DNA of 33,796 nucleotides from Heterotrichella gracilis. Lineage: Eukaryota; Sar; Xanthophyceae; Tribonematales; Xanthonemataceae. Below are positions 23,401 to 32,446 of the stretch, one piece after another. The number at the start of each line of letters is the position of its first letter. Position 1 is the first letter of the stretch. Under the pieces are notes generated by a model. The model had not been told where the DNA came from. It saw only the letters and a program-made list of their open reading frames with translations, and did not search any database. A program made the translations under genes and the position numbers. Where the stretch lies: contig JAULBX010027816.1 of NCBI GenBank assembly GCA_032358255.1, forward strand, positions 1-33,796, written 5' to 3'.

Positions 23401-23410
23401 AGTGATATAA
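17472..23410 (+). CDS. Secreted hydroxyproline-rich glycoprotein with three beta-sandwich modules
   Basis: Probable extracellular-matrix protein. Exon 1 (17472-17557) encodes a signal peptide (LLSLILLAASLSTTLA). Exon 2 (17949-18313) encodes about 120 residues of PPSPKPPP-type sequence, a typical hydroxyproline O-glycosylation substrate. Then come three modules, each of two exons: 19054-19303 + 19731-20068, 20527-20779 + 21259-21548, and 22077-22356 + 22810 onward. Each first exon reads LDV..., SFTPL..LPNLYVDRIDV, LHLDSPDGTLVATS. Each second exon reads VSF..., INAGQVYAW, CPDVIPG, then a PPPSPPPP linker. The pattern resembles the QTFT...W..F.F..AG..YA beta-sandwich of bacterial secreted proteins; this match is from memory. 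Phase closes throughout: phase 2 inside the domain (in a Trp codon), phase 1 between modules. The end is unclear: a stop at 23408-23410, or a phase-1 donor near 23322 with no further module seen. Few Cys residues, so not the classical pherophorin domain. Confidence 0.78.
17772..17796. repeat. Telomere-like CCCTA words in intron 1 of the hydroxyproline-rich gene
   Basis: ACACCCTACACCCTAAAACCCTACACC-type units, a degenerate interstitial version of the green-plant CCCTAAA telomere repeat. Confidence 0.6.
19705..19722 (+). repeat. (GT)n microsatellite abutting a splice acceptor
   Basis: About nine GT units run directly into the GTGCGTGCAG acceptor of exon 4 of the hydroxyproline-rich gene, in place of a normal polypyrimidine tract. 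Confidence 0.8.
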
Positions 23411-25392
23411 CCCCCCCTCCAGCTGCGGCGGGCACGCGCATCTCCCAATCTATGGCGCGCTGCAGCAGGCTGAGGGGAACAGAATATATGTGAATGATGA
23501 CGATTTTGTTTGCAAATAAAAAATAATTCCCCCCCATGACCTGTTGCAGCAGGCTAAGGGGAACAGAGTATGTATCAATGTAAAAACAAACAAATGGCAA
23601 ATAGGGCAACATACCCCCATGCCCCGCCTCAGCAGGCAGCAGGGAACAGAAAACAAACCAATGATGGTATAAATCAAAATAAAACTTTCCTGTGAAGCAA
23701 GGAAGGGCTGTGATAGCCGGGACAAGGCGTCCCCTACACCCCGTGCACAAAAAAGGTGGCCTTGGTCTGTGAGCCGGGCGGAAATAGTACATAGGGTCTA
23801 GGTTGACAAAAAGGTAGGGTGCAGTGCAAAAGGTATAGGGCATAGGGTGTCATTCATACGGTAAAGCCTGTACCGTGTCGGGTATAAGGTGTAGGGTGTA
23901 GGGTAATGGGTATGGGGTGTTTCCCACCTGAGGAACATGCGATGCTCGGGGGGTGTAGGCCCAGTCCGATTGTGCGTGTGGATCATCTGGCGGAAGGATC
24001 CCAGGGCGGGTGGCATGGTGACCGTAGCCAGGTAGCGCTGTGGAGGGAGGAGGGCCCCGAGCTCATCAATGACCTGCGCACCACACCGTGCATCAATAAT
24101 ATGTTAGTACTGAAATATACACACAACATTCTAATACAAACACCAACATATAAAAAATGACATCAATTTTAAATGTCCATTTGCTTGCTTACATGCCTTC
24201 CAGCGAACAAGCCATTAGCAGTCAATGAAATTGGGAAGACTGAAAAAGGATTTAGCCGATCAAGCGGTTTGGAATGCGTGTGTCCGGATGCAATTGCCGC
24301 ACCATTCCGAGGACACCCTGTAAACGCACCTGCATGCACCTAGCTCAAGGGTAGTAAGGCAATAGTATGGTACAATAGGCCCTATTGTCTTATTACCCTT
24401 ACCTAGCCCAGCATGGGCACCTGGCCCACCCACCTGTTCCAAGAGCTCCCCCCTGGCTACAAACTCCTCCAGCCTGGCTCCCAAGACCCTTTAGGGTTTA
24501 GGGTTCAGAAAACAAAACCCTAGACCACCTGCCACCCTCACCTGTTCCAAGAGCTCCCCCCTGGCAACAAATTCCTCCAGCTTGGATCCCAGAACCCTTA
24601 GGGTATCGGGCGCGGCGCCATACCCTACGTAGTGCACAACTGCCAGCGAGCCATCTGTCTCCTGGTAATTCTGGATGTAATCCCCATCCCCGCTGGGACC
24701 ATTTGGGGGCATATCCGCTCGCTCTGCAACCTGCTCCGGAACAACACAGCAATTAGGGTTTGAAATTTAGGGTGAAGGGTTTAGGGTTTGCCAAAGCCTG
24801 GTTTGCCTATGGGTCGTAAAAGCCATGGCGGGTCCTTGTCACCATTTGTGTGCTTGGGGTTTCAATTGCGGTTCAGGGTTTGGATGCAATCCCGATCCCC
24901 ATGTGACGATACCTGCGTCTATCCCCACATGCTGCCACATGGGGACCGCGCCGTGTTCAGGGTTTGCCAAACCCTGTATTTTACGGAGTAGGGTTTAGAA
25001 AACAGGGATTGCCAAGGTTGTGTATAGACATCGTCGTCAGGGTGTGGAAGAGGTCCCCATCTGGCTGACCCCTAAACCCTAACACCCCTGACCCTAAACC
25101 CTAATACCCCCCGATCAGGCCCCTGGGCCGATCCCTACCTATTCTGCGAGGACCACTGCCCTGTTTGGGGTTTGCCCAACCCTGGCGTTAGGGTCCAGGG
25201 CTTTGCCTCCCACCTGCTGCACAGTGTTTAGGGTTTTTGGTGAGTGCAAGGCCTGTCCCTTCTCACCTGCGCTGGGGTGCACGGCACCGCCGTTCTAGTC
25301 GCCACATCATACACCGCCAAAAGTGTCTTGCCCCCGATGCGGGCCTCCTCACACTCGGCGATCTCTGGCAAGGCGCGGTGCACTAGGTGTGC
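23123..25392 (-). CDS. Unrecognised protein with a C-terminal half MYND-like zinc finger
   Basis: Four exons chained on the minus strand: 25392-25267, 24730-24542, 24073-23928 and 23422-23123; phase closes at each junction. Readable stretches are ALPEIAECEEARIGGKTLL, LAVVHYVGYGAAPDTLRVLG, LEEFVARGELLEQVIDELG and YLATVTMPPALGSFRQMIH. The last exon runs from VHMYALIAPIAVPSP through a long Gly-rich linker to CTMCGAGADPSEKGVTLRKC, then a GTAAAT donor. C-x2-C followed by a third Cys looks like the first half of a MYND finger; the YCS..CQ half should be in a further exon, which I cannot find between 22357 and 23122. The Gly-rich part is antisense to the Pro-rich end of the hydroxyproline-rich gene, so one strand may not be coding here. 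The 5' end is unknown. I do not recognise the main body. Confidence 0.55.
23461..23650. repeat. Three 85-bp-spaced copies of an acceptor-like segment
   Basis: GCAGCAGGCT(A/G)AGGGGAACAGA occurs at about 23461-23484 and 23546-23569, with a shorter version at 23631-23650; spacing is 85 bases each time. On the minus strand each reads as a pyrimidine tract ending in CTGCTGCAG or similar. They lie in the intron before the last exon of the 23.1-25.4 kb gene. Confidence 0.7.
24428..24604. repeat. Exon-edge echo at a donor of the 23.1-25.4 kb gene
   Basis: About 64 bases of the 3' end of exon 2 with its donor (24534-24604) recur at 24428-24498, close to 90% identical by eye. In the gene's sense the copy lies downstream of the donor. 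Both copies end at CCCTTAGGGT or CCCTTTAGGGTTTAGGG, so the breakpoint coincides with a telomere-like word. Confidence 0.9.
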
Positions 25393-25880
25393 CTGGGAAG
25401 GGGGCGGGGGGGGGGGGTGGGGGTGGTTAGAGGTGAGTGGTAGAAGGGGGGGGTGGGGGGTCAGCAAATGCAAGGTGCACTTGAGGAAGGGGAGGGGTGT
25501 GACACAGGACCAGGCAATGCCGGTCAATGGGGTGTGTGTGCATGGGTTCAGGGTGGTGTGGCTGACACCTGCTACTGTTGCTGGCTAAGTACCCTTCTGG
25601 ATGCTCCTGCTGTTGCTAACGCTCCCGCTACCCCTACTGCTGTTGCTACCCTACTGCTACCACATTGTCAGTGTGCCAAGGCTTCCAGCAGGGGTGTTGT
25701 GTGCTGCTATAACTAGTGGCCCACCTACTAACGATACAAGGACAGCGCCATGTGACTGACGCCCAGTGCTTATCGGTAACAGTATCATCAGGGCATTGAA
25801 GCAGCCAAGTGCGGTGCGGTGGATGGCTGTGGGTGAGGGTACGGCCTTGTGGTACTGGTTACCACTACTTGGTTTAGACA

Positions 25881-25960
25881 GTGGCTGTGGCTGTGGCTGT
25901 GGCTGTGGCTGTGGCTGTGGCTGTGGCTGTGGCTGTGGCTGTGGCTGTGGCTGCGGCTGT
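25881..25960 (+). repeat. (GGCTGT)n hexanucleotide microsatellite
   Basis: About 13 uninterrupted GGCTGT units ending in one GGCTGC. It is open in several frames (Cys-Gly on plus, Ser-His on minus) but this is a simple repeat, not evidence of a gene. Confidence 0.97.
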
Positions 25961-26310
25961 GATCCTTAGCTAGGCTAGCATTTAAAGGTGGTGGTAACTG
26001 CTGGTGAAACTCAAAGGGCCCAACTTCTATCCAGTTGTTGATGAAACCACGCCCTGCCAGCAACGCTAACAACGTCAAGTGAGTTGAAGCCTTCACTGAA
26101 GGTAGACGCTGGCCGTGCATGCATGCATTGTGCATGCATACAAAGCAAGAGTACGCAAACCGGCCCCAGTGGCACAATGAACTTACAAGGTGCCTCACCT
26201 CGCGTTTTAGGCACTACAGAAATTTAACTTTGACGACTCCTTTGACCAAACTCTCACGCGGAGGGGCGCACATATATCTCGTAAAGCAGGTTGCATATCG
26301 ATGACTCACA

Positions 26311-26995
26311 TGGGCTTCACTCGTCAACGCGGAACCAAGTAACGCCACGTTACACTGGCCAACCGGTTTGTAGCTGCGCCTGGTTTGACTGTGGTTGGCT
26401 GTGCAGACCCGATATGGCACTGGTAGGACGTTAGGGTTTGTAGGGTTCTGCCTCGGGACACTAAGGTGCAGCCTAGGGTTCCACTGCCACTGCTGAGGCC
26501 GTAGCCGCTGGAGGCCATCCCTGACCAGCAACCCCCCCAGCCCCCACCACAGCCACAGCCACAGCCACCACCACAACCGACAGCCAACACCCTGCGAGGG
26601 TTAATGGGATCCCAAGGGGTATGGTGGTGGAGCGGGTGCCTACTGGTGAACCTACTGGGGCGCCTGGCAGTGCGGGTACATAAACCCTTGTGCAGGGTTT
26701 GCAGCAACCCTCGCAATGTGCCAGTGGTCAGTCACAGTGCCATTTACAGTATCATACGGAAGACGCTGGCTTAAACCCTAGACCTTGGGTCCGTGGGTGG
26801 GCAAAGATTGTAATTGTGGTGTCAAACATGCAGGCTTCCCCTTTGGGCGACAACAATGTTGCCCCAGCCCTTAACCTGGCATAGTCCTCTCCCTCGTTGC
26901 AAATTATTCCCCTTGGCTGCCCATCACTCCCCTTGCTGCCTGGATCACTCCCCTTGCGTAGGCACAGGAGGCAGGGCCTTGTAATTGAATAACAG
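26311..26995. repeat. Diverged duplicate block, copy 1, with inserted acetyltransferase fragments
   Basis: 26311-26425 and 26678-26990 match 29751-29870 and 29942-30268 at a moderate level. Shared landmarks are GTCAACGCGGAA, GTTTGTAGCT, ACAGTGCC and AGACCTTGGGTCC. Between these arms, 26515-26680 is an inverted copy of 32355-32520, which includes a GNAT exon (LLGRLAV still readable on the plus strand). At 26945-26995 the minus strand reads YKALPPVPTQGE then TGA, a copy of the GNAT C-terminus. Confidence 0.75.
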
Positions 26996-27077
26996 ATTAA
27001 CAGGACAATGATGAAAAGCCCTGCTCAATGCCACTCCATCTCCCCTGTCTCCCCTTTGCACTCCTCCCCTCTCAATG

Positions 27078-28818
27078 CTAGTCCTCCTCCCCTTTGGCCG
27101 CCTGCGCCGCCCTGCACGCCCCCTTGTGGCCCGCCCAGTCCCGCTTCTGGCACGCCTTGCTGCAGTAGCGCACGCGGCGGCAGCCCTTGCACTGCTTTGT
27201 ACCCAGGTTGATGTCATGGCAGTGCTCGCACATGTGCTACTGGTCAAACTCCTGCTCAGCAGAGGCCCCAGCTTCGTTCAAGGCAGCCACAATCGCATCA
27301 GCTTGGGGGCAGCTGTTGGCAGGGGGACAGGGTTTCAAAGTAGGATGGCTTGGAAGCTAGCGCCATGCATGAAGCAGCTCATGGGTCTGCGCTGCAACGT
27401 TAGGGTTTAGGGTTTAGGGTTCAGGGTTCAGGGATCTAGGGTTTCTGGCATCATGCATGAGGCAGCTCATGGGTGTGCGCTGCCAGAACGGCACGGACAC
27501 TTCAGCTGTGCCCTTTCAATATTGATGTGCATGCATGTAGCGTTTCACTGCTTTGCCAGCACAAAGCAGGATGGTCTGACCCTACTCTGACGCCGACGTA
27601 CCACAGCCAATCCGGCGCATTCTGATATCAATCAATAAATAAATAACTAAATATGCATTCTGATATCAATGCAACAAACATGGGCTCGATCACCTGCCAC
27701 CCGACATTACCCCCGTCCTGAAAAACCCTAAGGGCACTCCACTCACCTCCAGTAGCCCGGCCTCATGAGCACATGTGCATGCGCCTGGATCACTGCCAGC
27801 TGGCGCTCCACAAGTGCCCGCTGGCGGGCACCCGCATAGCACTCACCAACGTTGCCCAGTTCCTTGAGCGTGCGCAGGCTGGCATCCCCCTTGCGCATCA
27901 CCACACGCAGCTCCTGCACAAGGTAAGTAAGTAAGTAAGTAAGTAAGTATTTGCTTTCCAGCTTCGAAGCCAGGTTAGCATGTCTGGGTATGCCTCACCC
28001 CAGTCCTAGAGCCAAGGCTTAACTGACACTCTTTCGAGTGTGGCAGATGGTGGCCAACCAGTCGTGCCGCTTATCGCACTTTCGTGCTCCCCATTTTATC
28101 CCGTCGCAAAGTTCAGGGAAATTCGAAAAACATCGCTACCCTTAGGATTCGAACCTGCAACCCCTTGCTTACTTGAACTCAAGACTCAACTCAAACTCAG
28201 GTGCTGAGCCAACCGCTGGGTCGACCGTTGGAGGGGGCCATAATGTTTTACTTATAGTGGCCCCAAACCCTGCAACATCACCTTTTTGGCAACCCATGCG
28301 TTGGTATGAGCGCTCCAGCCATGTCCCTCATGCATGCAACGCACCACGGTGGTGACCAGTGTAAGCACGTGCATGATCTGTGCAGCACTTGGCTCCTGGG
28401 GCAGCTCCTTCAATGCTTGCTCAAGCTGTTCCCACATGCGCTCTGATTGCAAGCGTGTGGTGGTGCGCCAGGAGCGCTTTTCAAGGGGGAGCTGAATGCC
28501 AAGGGATGCGAGGTCTTGGTACATGTTATATATACAAGTGGAGATTCCCCAGTTCCTGTGAACATGCAATGTACAGGCATCAAGTCCAAGTACGGTACCC
28601 GGGTCCAAGTAACCAGATCTAAGGTGTGTTACCTCAGAGCCTTTGGCATCTTGCACCTGTTCCCGTCAACCCTCTAAACAATTAGGGTTCAGGACTAGTA
28701 GTCTCAAGATTGGGGATATAATATGTCTCACCTCCAGCGCCTTTGGGAGCCCATACTTGATTCCATCCACAAACTCAAAACGTGTGGCAGCCACACAGGT
28801 GTAGGGCTCAGATGGGCT
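27078..28818 (-). CDS. MYND zinc-finger protein with an in-frame TAG before the finger, 5' end incomplete
   Basis: Four exons on the minus strand: 28818-28732, 28491-28282, 27913-27747 and 27312-27078; phase closes (0, 0, 2). Readable stretches are RFEFVDGIKYGLPKALE, MWEQLEQALKELPQEPS, ELRVVMRKGDASLRTLKELG and IVAALNEAGASAEQEFDQ. The last exon ends with a complete MYND finger: CEHC, then CKGC, RYCSKACQ, DWAGHKGAC and a short tail to TAG at 27078-27080. MYND fingers bind Pro-rich peptides and act in protein contacts; no other domain is recognised. Oddity: codon 25 of the last exon is TAG (27237-27239), directly before the finger, while both sides are in the same frame. Readings: nonsense mutation, sequencing error, readthrough, or use of that AG as an alternative acceptor. 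Confidence 0.72.
27363..27482. repeat. Duplicated segment flanking a TTTAGGG array in the MYND gene intron
   Basis: CATGCATGA(A/G)GCAGCTCATGGGT and the following GCGCTGC occur at about 27363-27394 and again at about 27450-27482. The spacer 27399-27440 is a short array of GTTTAGGG and GTTCAGGG units. I cannot match the repeated piece to a confirmed exon. Confidence 0.85.
27922..28235 (-). mobile_element. tRNA-derived SINE-like insertion with (TTAC)n tail
   Basis: On the minus strand this begins with a tRNA-like head: GGTTGGCTCAGCACC (A-box-like, about 28214-28200), then GGTTCGAATCC (B box of RNA polymerase III, 28155-28145). A body of about 180 bases with no coding potential follows, then about six TTAC units (27949-27922). 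This order (Pol III head, body, simple-repeat tail) is that of a tRNA-derived SINE. The T-stem pairing is poor, so it is not a functional tRNA gene. It sits in the intron directly upstream of a MYND-gene exon, and the tail runs into that acceptor. Confidence 0.6.
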
Positions 28819-30410
28819 CTGCTCAGTCCCCATGGAGCTTGTACCTGTCCTGGAGTTCATGTTGGGTGTGTGGATGGGGTATGCTTGCACAACTGGCGTT
28901 TGTGGTCAGGTGAAGACTTGGAACAAAGCTTACTATGGCATTGAGCTGCTGGTGAGTGACCCTGCCTGAAGAAACCACAGACCCCTCAGCACGAGCATTT
29001 TGTGACAGTTACTGTACTGTACCTGCAAGCTGCAGCTGAATAGCCTCACTGGCATTGTAACGATGCTCCACACTATGTATGCATCTGATCCAGCTTGCAT
29101 AAAGAGTTGGAGGCACAATATATAAACAGCTCCATGGTGTAGTGCACTGCAACATACCACAAAACCATGGGGCTGTGCAGTTCAGTCTATCAACAGAAAT
29201 AAAACCTGGAAAGTACAACTCCGAATACTCATACCTCGTGGTTATGACGTCCACATGTGCCACATTGCACAGCTAGCATCCTTCTCAATAACCGTTATGC
29301 ATGATGCATATGGAAAAGCTCGATACCACTCGCACCTGAGCCACCTCTTCAAGCCTGTCGTCTTGACTTGGAACCGTCATACGAGGCACACACCACGAGT
29401 CTCAGAATGCATGGTGAACAAGAGGTTGTGCCTTATAAACCATATCCTGTATGGCAATTCTCTTATAATCGTCACAGTAGCAAGACTTTGTGGCTTTATG
29501 GCGGGTTCAGTGGCGATCATTGGACTTTTCCGATATGAATGTAACGCAATGTTTACCCTACCGTAGGGTTTCCAGAGCATTCACCCATGGTTTGAGTTCC
29601 ATGCTTCGACTGGCACAGGAATAAATCTTTCACGCCCTGCAACTCAAGGTATCCAAGCCTGTCCACCGGCAGTAAATACCTGCAAGTCCCACAGATCCCC
29701 ATATGGATCACTCTGATTGGTCTAAAACTCCCAAGCACTAGAAAATTTCATGGGCTTGTGATGTCAACGCGGAAGCAAGTTACGCAAGCCACGTCACGCT
29801 GACACCGTTTGTAGCTTTGTCTGCTTTGATGGTGGTTGACTCAATGCAGCAGGCCGTTATCTGGCATAATGCATAGCAATAAGTTAGGTTTCTGTCTTGA
29901 CTCACCAGCCCAGGTTGGGCGCAAGGCAGTGCTGGTTCAGAATGTTTCGTGTAAAGCCCTTTGCGGGGAATTGCAACAACCGCTGCAAATGCCAGGGGTC
30001 CAGCCACAGTGCCGTTACAGGATACGCAAGCGCTGGGCTCAAAACCTTAGACCTTGGGTCCATGTGTGGGCTAGGCTTCAACTTGTAACTGTGGATGCAT
30101 GCGATGTCAATCAACCCCTTTTGGTCGAGGCCATGTTGTACCCCAGGCCTCTGCTGGGCCAAAAAGCTCCCTGGCTGCCGATTACCCCCTTTTGGCTGCA
30201 CGCACTTTCATTGGCTTCCATATCACTCCCCTTGCTTAGGCGCAGGAGGGTGGGCCTGGTGTAAAACCAGCTGCTGCCCAATTGCAGCTCTCTTTGATCA
30301 CCGGTGACTGCCCTTGGTTGCCGATCACCCCTGATTGGTTGCCGATCACTCTCATGACAATCATTCTCACCCCTGCTGTGGTTCCCGATTATCCCTCATT
30401 AGCTTCCTCA
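28819..30410. other. Intergenic region between the acetyltransferase and the MYND gene
   Basis: Contains the 5' region of the MYND gene and copy 2 of the diverged duplicate block. No exon with recognisable motifs was found, although the first exon(s) of the MYND gene may lie between 28.9 and 29.7 kb. Confidence 0.5.
29751..30268. repeat. Diverged duplicate block, copy 2
   Basis: Partner of 26311-26995 but without the inserted inverted fragment. Its right end (about 30221-30265) resembles the last exon tail of the acetyltransferase (CACTCCCCTTGC, TAGGCGCAGGAGG), with the reading frame lost. Confidence 0.7.
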
Positions 30411-32446
30411 TCACTCCCCTTGCGTGGGCGCAGGAGGGAGGGCCTTGTAGTACATCAGCCGCTGCCTGCCCGCCACCCTGCCCCTCTCAGCCTGCTCCAC
30501 CCACCGGGCATCAACCCACCCCAGTGCGCGCACGTACCCCTCCCCCTCGTACAGCCTGCGGTGCGAATACAATCCCTGGAATTTGTTATTGTGAAATGGC
30601 AATTTCCCCCTGAAATGTTGGACTTGGTGAAGCTACGGGGACCCAAGGGCAGTTGGAGCCAGTACATGCATTAAGGGTATAGGGTTTAGGATGGTAATGC
30701 TGCACCAATAATAGGGCTGAACCATGCGTACCTCAAACCACAGGAGTGCTACTAGGATGTAGCATGTGCCATAAACCCTCGAAGAATTCCGCCCTGAAAG
30801 TGTGCCACAAAACCCTAAATTCTTTTTCTTGCCCGGGCCCCACCCCACATTCCCCACCAATACCTACGACTACAACGCCAGCATCACAACCACGCGCATG
30901 CAACTGCAAGCTAACATTGCTTGTACACGCACCCACCACCACCACCACCATCACCACGGCCACCTCCACCACCGCCACTTACCCAACGGCAGGGTCATTG
31001 TGCTTGTGCACATACAGCACCAGGACAGCGGGGCGGGGCACAAATGCCGCCGCCACCGCCCCCTCACATTCCCGCAGCAATGCGCGCCCGATCCCGCGCC
31101 GCCGCTGGCCACCCACCACCGCCATGTTGCTGAGCACGGCAGCTGACACAGGCACTGGAGGAGGATCTCCCTCGTCCTCGCCATTTGAATTCAAATTCGA
31201 ATTCAAATTTGAGTTTGAGTTTATATTTGAATTTGAAGTTGAGCTGGGGGTGGTGGGTGGTGGTGAGAGTGCGTGCGCCAGGGCTTGCGGCATCTGGACG
31301 GTTTCCAGAGTGACTTCGGCGGTGGCGATGATAGGGTGCGGTGCCTGCAATGAGTGTGTGATGGTGTGTGTGGGTGTGTCGAGCGGGGGTGAGCGGGGAG
31401 AATAAGATTCATTGGGCAGCAGCACCCGATCCGGATGCCCCAACGTTCTGGCAGCATGCTGGTTGGGAGATGATGCAATCAATATGGCCCCTGCGCGTAT
31501 TTATAACCAATCTGCACAACAGTACTGGTAGGTTGTGACTTCCAAGGCGGCAAAAATGACTGACTTTGGTGTTCCAAACCAGCACGATGCAGCAGAAATG
31601 ATTTCTGCCCCAAAATACCCCCAGGTTTCTTTCCTGAGGGTTTCTGCGCGCACCCATTTACTCCAAGTATGGTGTAGGGTTTTAGGGTTTCGGCACCCAC
31701 CTCCTCCAACCTAGCCAGCAGGGTCACGTGTGCTGTGTCGCTCAGCAGCTGGCGGGAAGCGATGGCTAGGGTAAGCGTTAGGGTATAGCGCGCCTGCGCC
31801 CAGGGCGTTAGGGTTTCCCCGTCCGCCCTATCCTCCTCCGCTGCCACCTTGCTGATCAGGGATGCGATCTGCAAGGGAGGTAATCAATTACTTAGGGTTT
31901 TGATTTGATGGTGAGGGTTTCTCCGCCTGCCCTATCCCCCTCTGCTGCCACCTGGTTGATCAGGGAGACGATCTGCAAGGGAGGTAATTGGTTCATTAGG
32001 GTTTAGAGTTAATGGTTAGGGTTTCTCCGCCTGCCCTATCCTCATCCTCTGCCATATGAGGATCAGGGAGGCGATCTGCGATGGGAGGAGGGTAGGCAAA
32101 TGGCAAACCCTAGATTGCACCCCAAATTATAGTCGTGCAGGAATTTAGTAGGTGCTGTGTGTGTGCTGGGTACTGCATGTGCGCTGGAATTTGGTAGCGG
32201 GCTTGTGAAGTGGAGGAGTTCCTGGTATTGCCACCCATCTGCAATGCACCACGCTTGCAAGCACGGTACGACAAAATCACAACCGTAAACGTGACCGTAC
32301 GCATAAGGGTAATCTCAGGGCAACGCTGTGCAAACCCCCCATTAGGGTTTTTGCGTACCTGCACTGCCAGGCGCCCCAGTATGTTCACTGGTACCTGCTC
32401 CACCACCACACCCCTTGGAGTCCCCCCACCCCTTGCAGGGTGTTTG
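30411..32446 (-). CDS. GNAT-family N-acetyltransferase, 5' end incomplete
   Basis: GCN5-related acetyltransferase, closest in style to plant and algal (plastid-type) GNATs that acetylate protein N-termini or lysines with acetyl-CoA; the subfamily is inference. Exons on the minus strand: about 32446-32359, 31868-31701, 31344-30983 and 30555-30411 (TGA); phase closes. Stretches in order: VVVEQVPVNILGRLAVQ, ARYTLTLTLAIASRQLL, IIATAEVTLETV (core strand), SAAVLSNMAVV then RRRGIGRALLRECE (acetyl-CoA-binding motif A), VLVLYVHKHNDPAVGLYEGE, YVRALGWVDARW and RLMYYKAL. Between the core strand and motif A lies an unusual Ser/Asn-repeat insertion. The N-terminal exon(s), with any transit peptide, lie above 32446 and were not resolved. 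Confidence 0.85.
31188..31241 (-). repeat. TCAAAT-type AT-rich repeat coding a Ser/Asn tract in the acetyltransferase
   Basis: A run of TCAAAT, TTGAAT and TCGAAT hexamers gives alternating Ser-Asn and Leu-Asn inside the third recognised exon. It is strikingly AT-rich compared with the flanking coding sequence and contains EcoRI-type GAATTC palindromes. Confidence 0.9.
31809..32086. repeat. Exon-edge echo ladder: three copies of an acetyltransferase acceptor edge
   Basis: Units start at 31809, about 31914 and about 32018, so the period is 104-105 bases. Each begins TAGGGTTTC or AGGGTTTC, then carries the exon 5' edge and acceptor (GATCAGGGA..CGATCTGC on the plus strand). The first two continue with AAGGGAGGTAAT. 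Only the first copy is part of the open exon; the other two lie upstream in the gene's sense, in the intron. The boundary word is telomere-like each time. Confidence 0.92.

Larger units (their letters stand above)
25393..27077. other. Intergenic or unassigned region
   Basis: Lies between the two MYND-type genes. It contains the long GGCTGT microsatellite, one copy of a diverged duplicate block, and an inverted copy of an exon region of the acetyltransferase gene. Further 5' exons of the 23.1-25.4 kb gene may lie in its left part, but I could not define any. Confidence 0.5.

Noticed and set aside
25766..25969. Open frames through the GGCTGT array giving Cys-Gly or Ser-His repeats
   Set aside because: A hexamer repeat is automatically open in most frames; there are no flanking motifs or splice signals.
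27237..27239. Reassigned genetic code with TAG read as Gln, as in some ulvophyte algae
   Set aside because: Dozens of Gln codons in the well-mapped genes are CAG or CAA, and no other in-frame TAG or TAA occurs in them.
27399..27440. True chromosome end (telomere)
   Set aside because: The arrays are short, degenerate and internal, with genes on both sides.
28140..28235. A functional tRNA gene on the minus strand
   Set aside because: The B box is good, but the T-stem pairs at only about three positions and no proper acceptor stem forms; SINE-like origin fits better.
547..32086. CRISPR array or bacterial repeat system
   Set aside because: Repeats are diverged, tied to exon edges, few per site and in a spliced eukaryotic genome.
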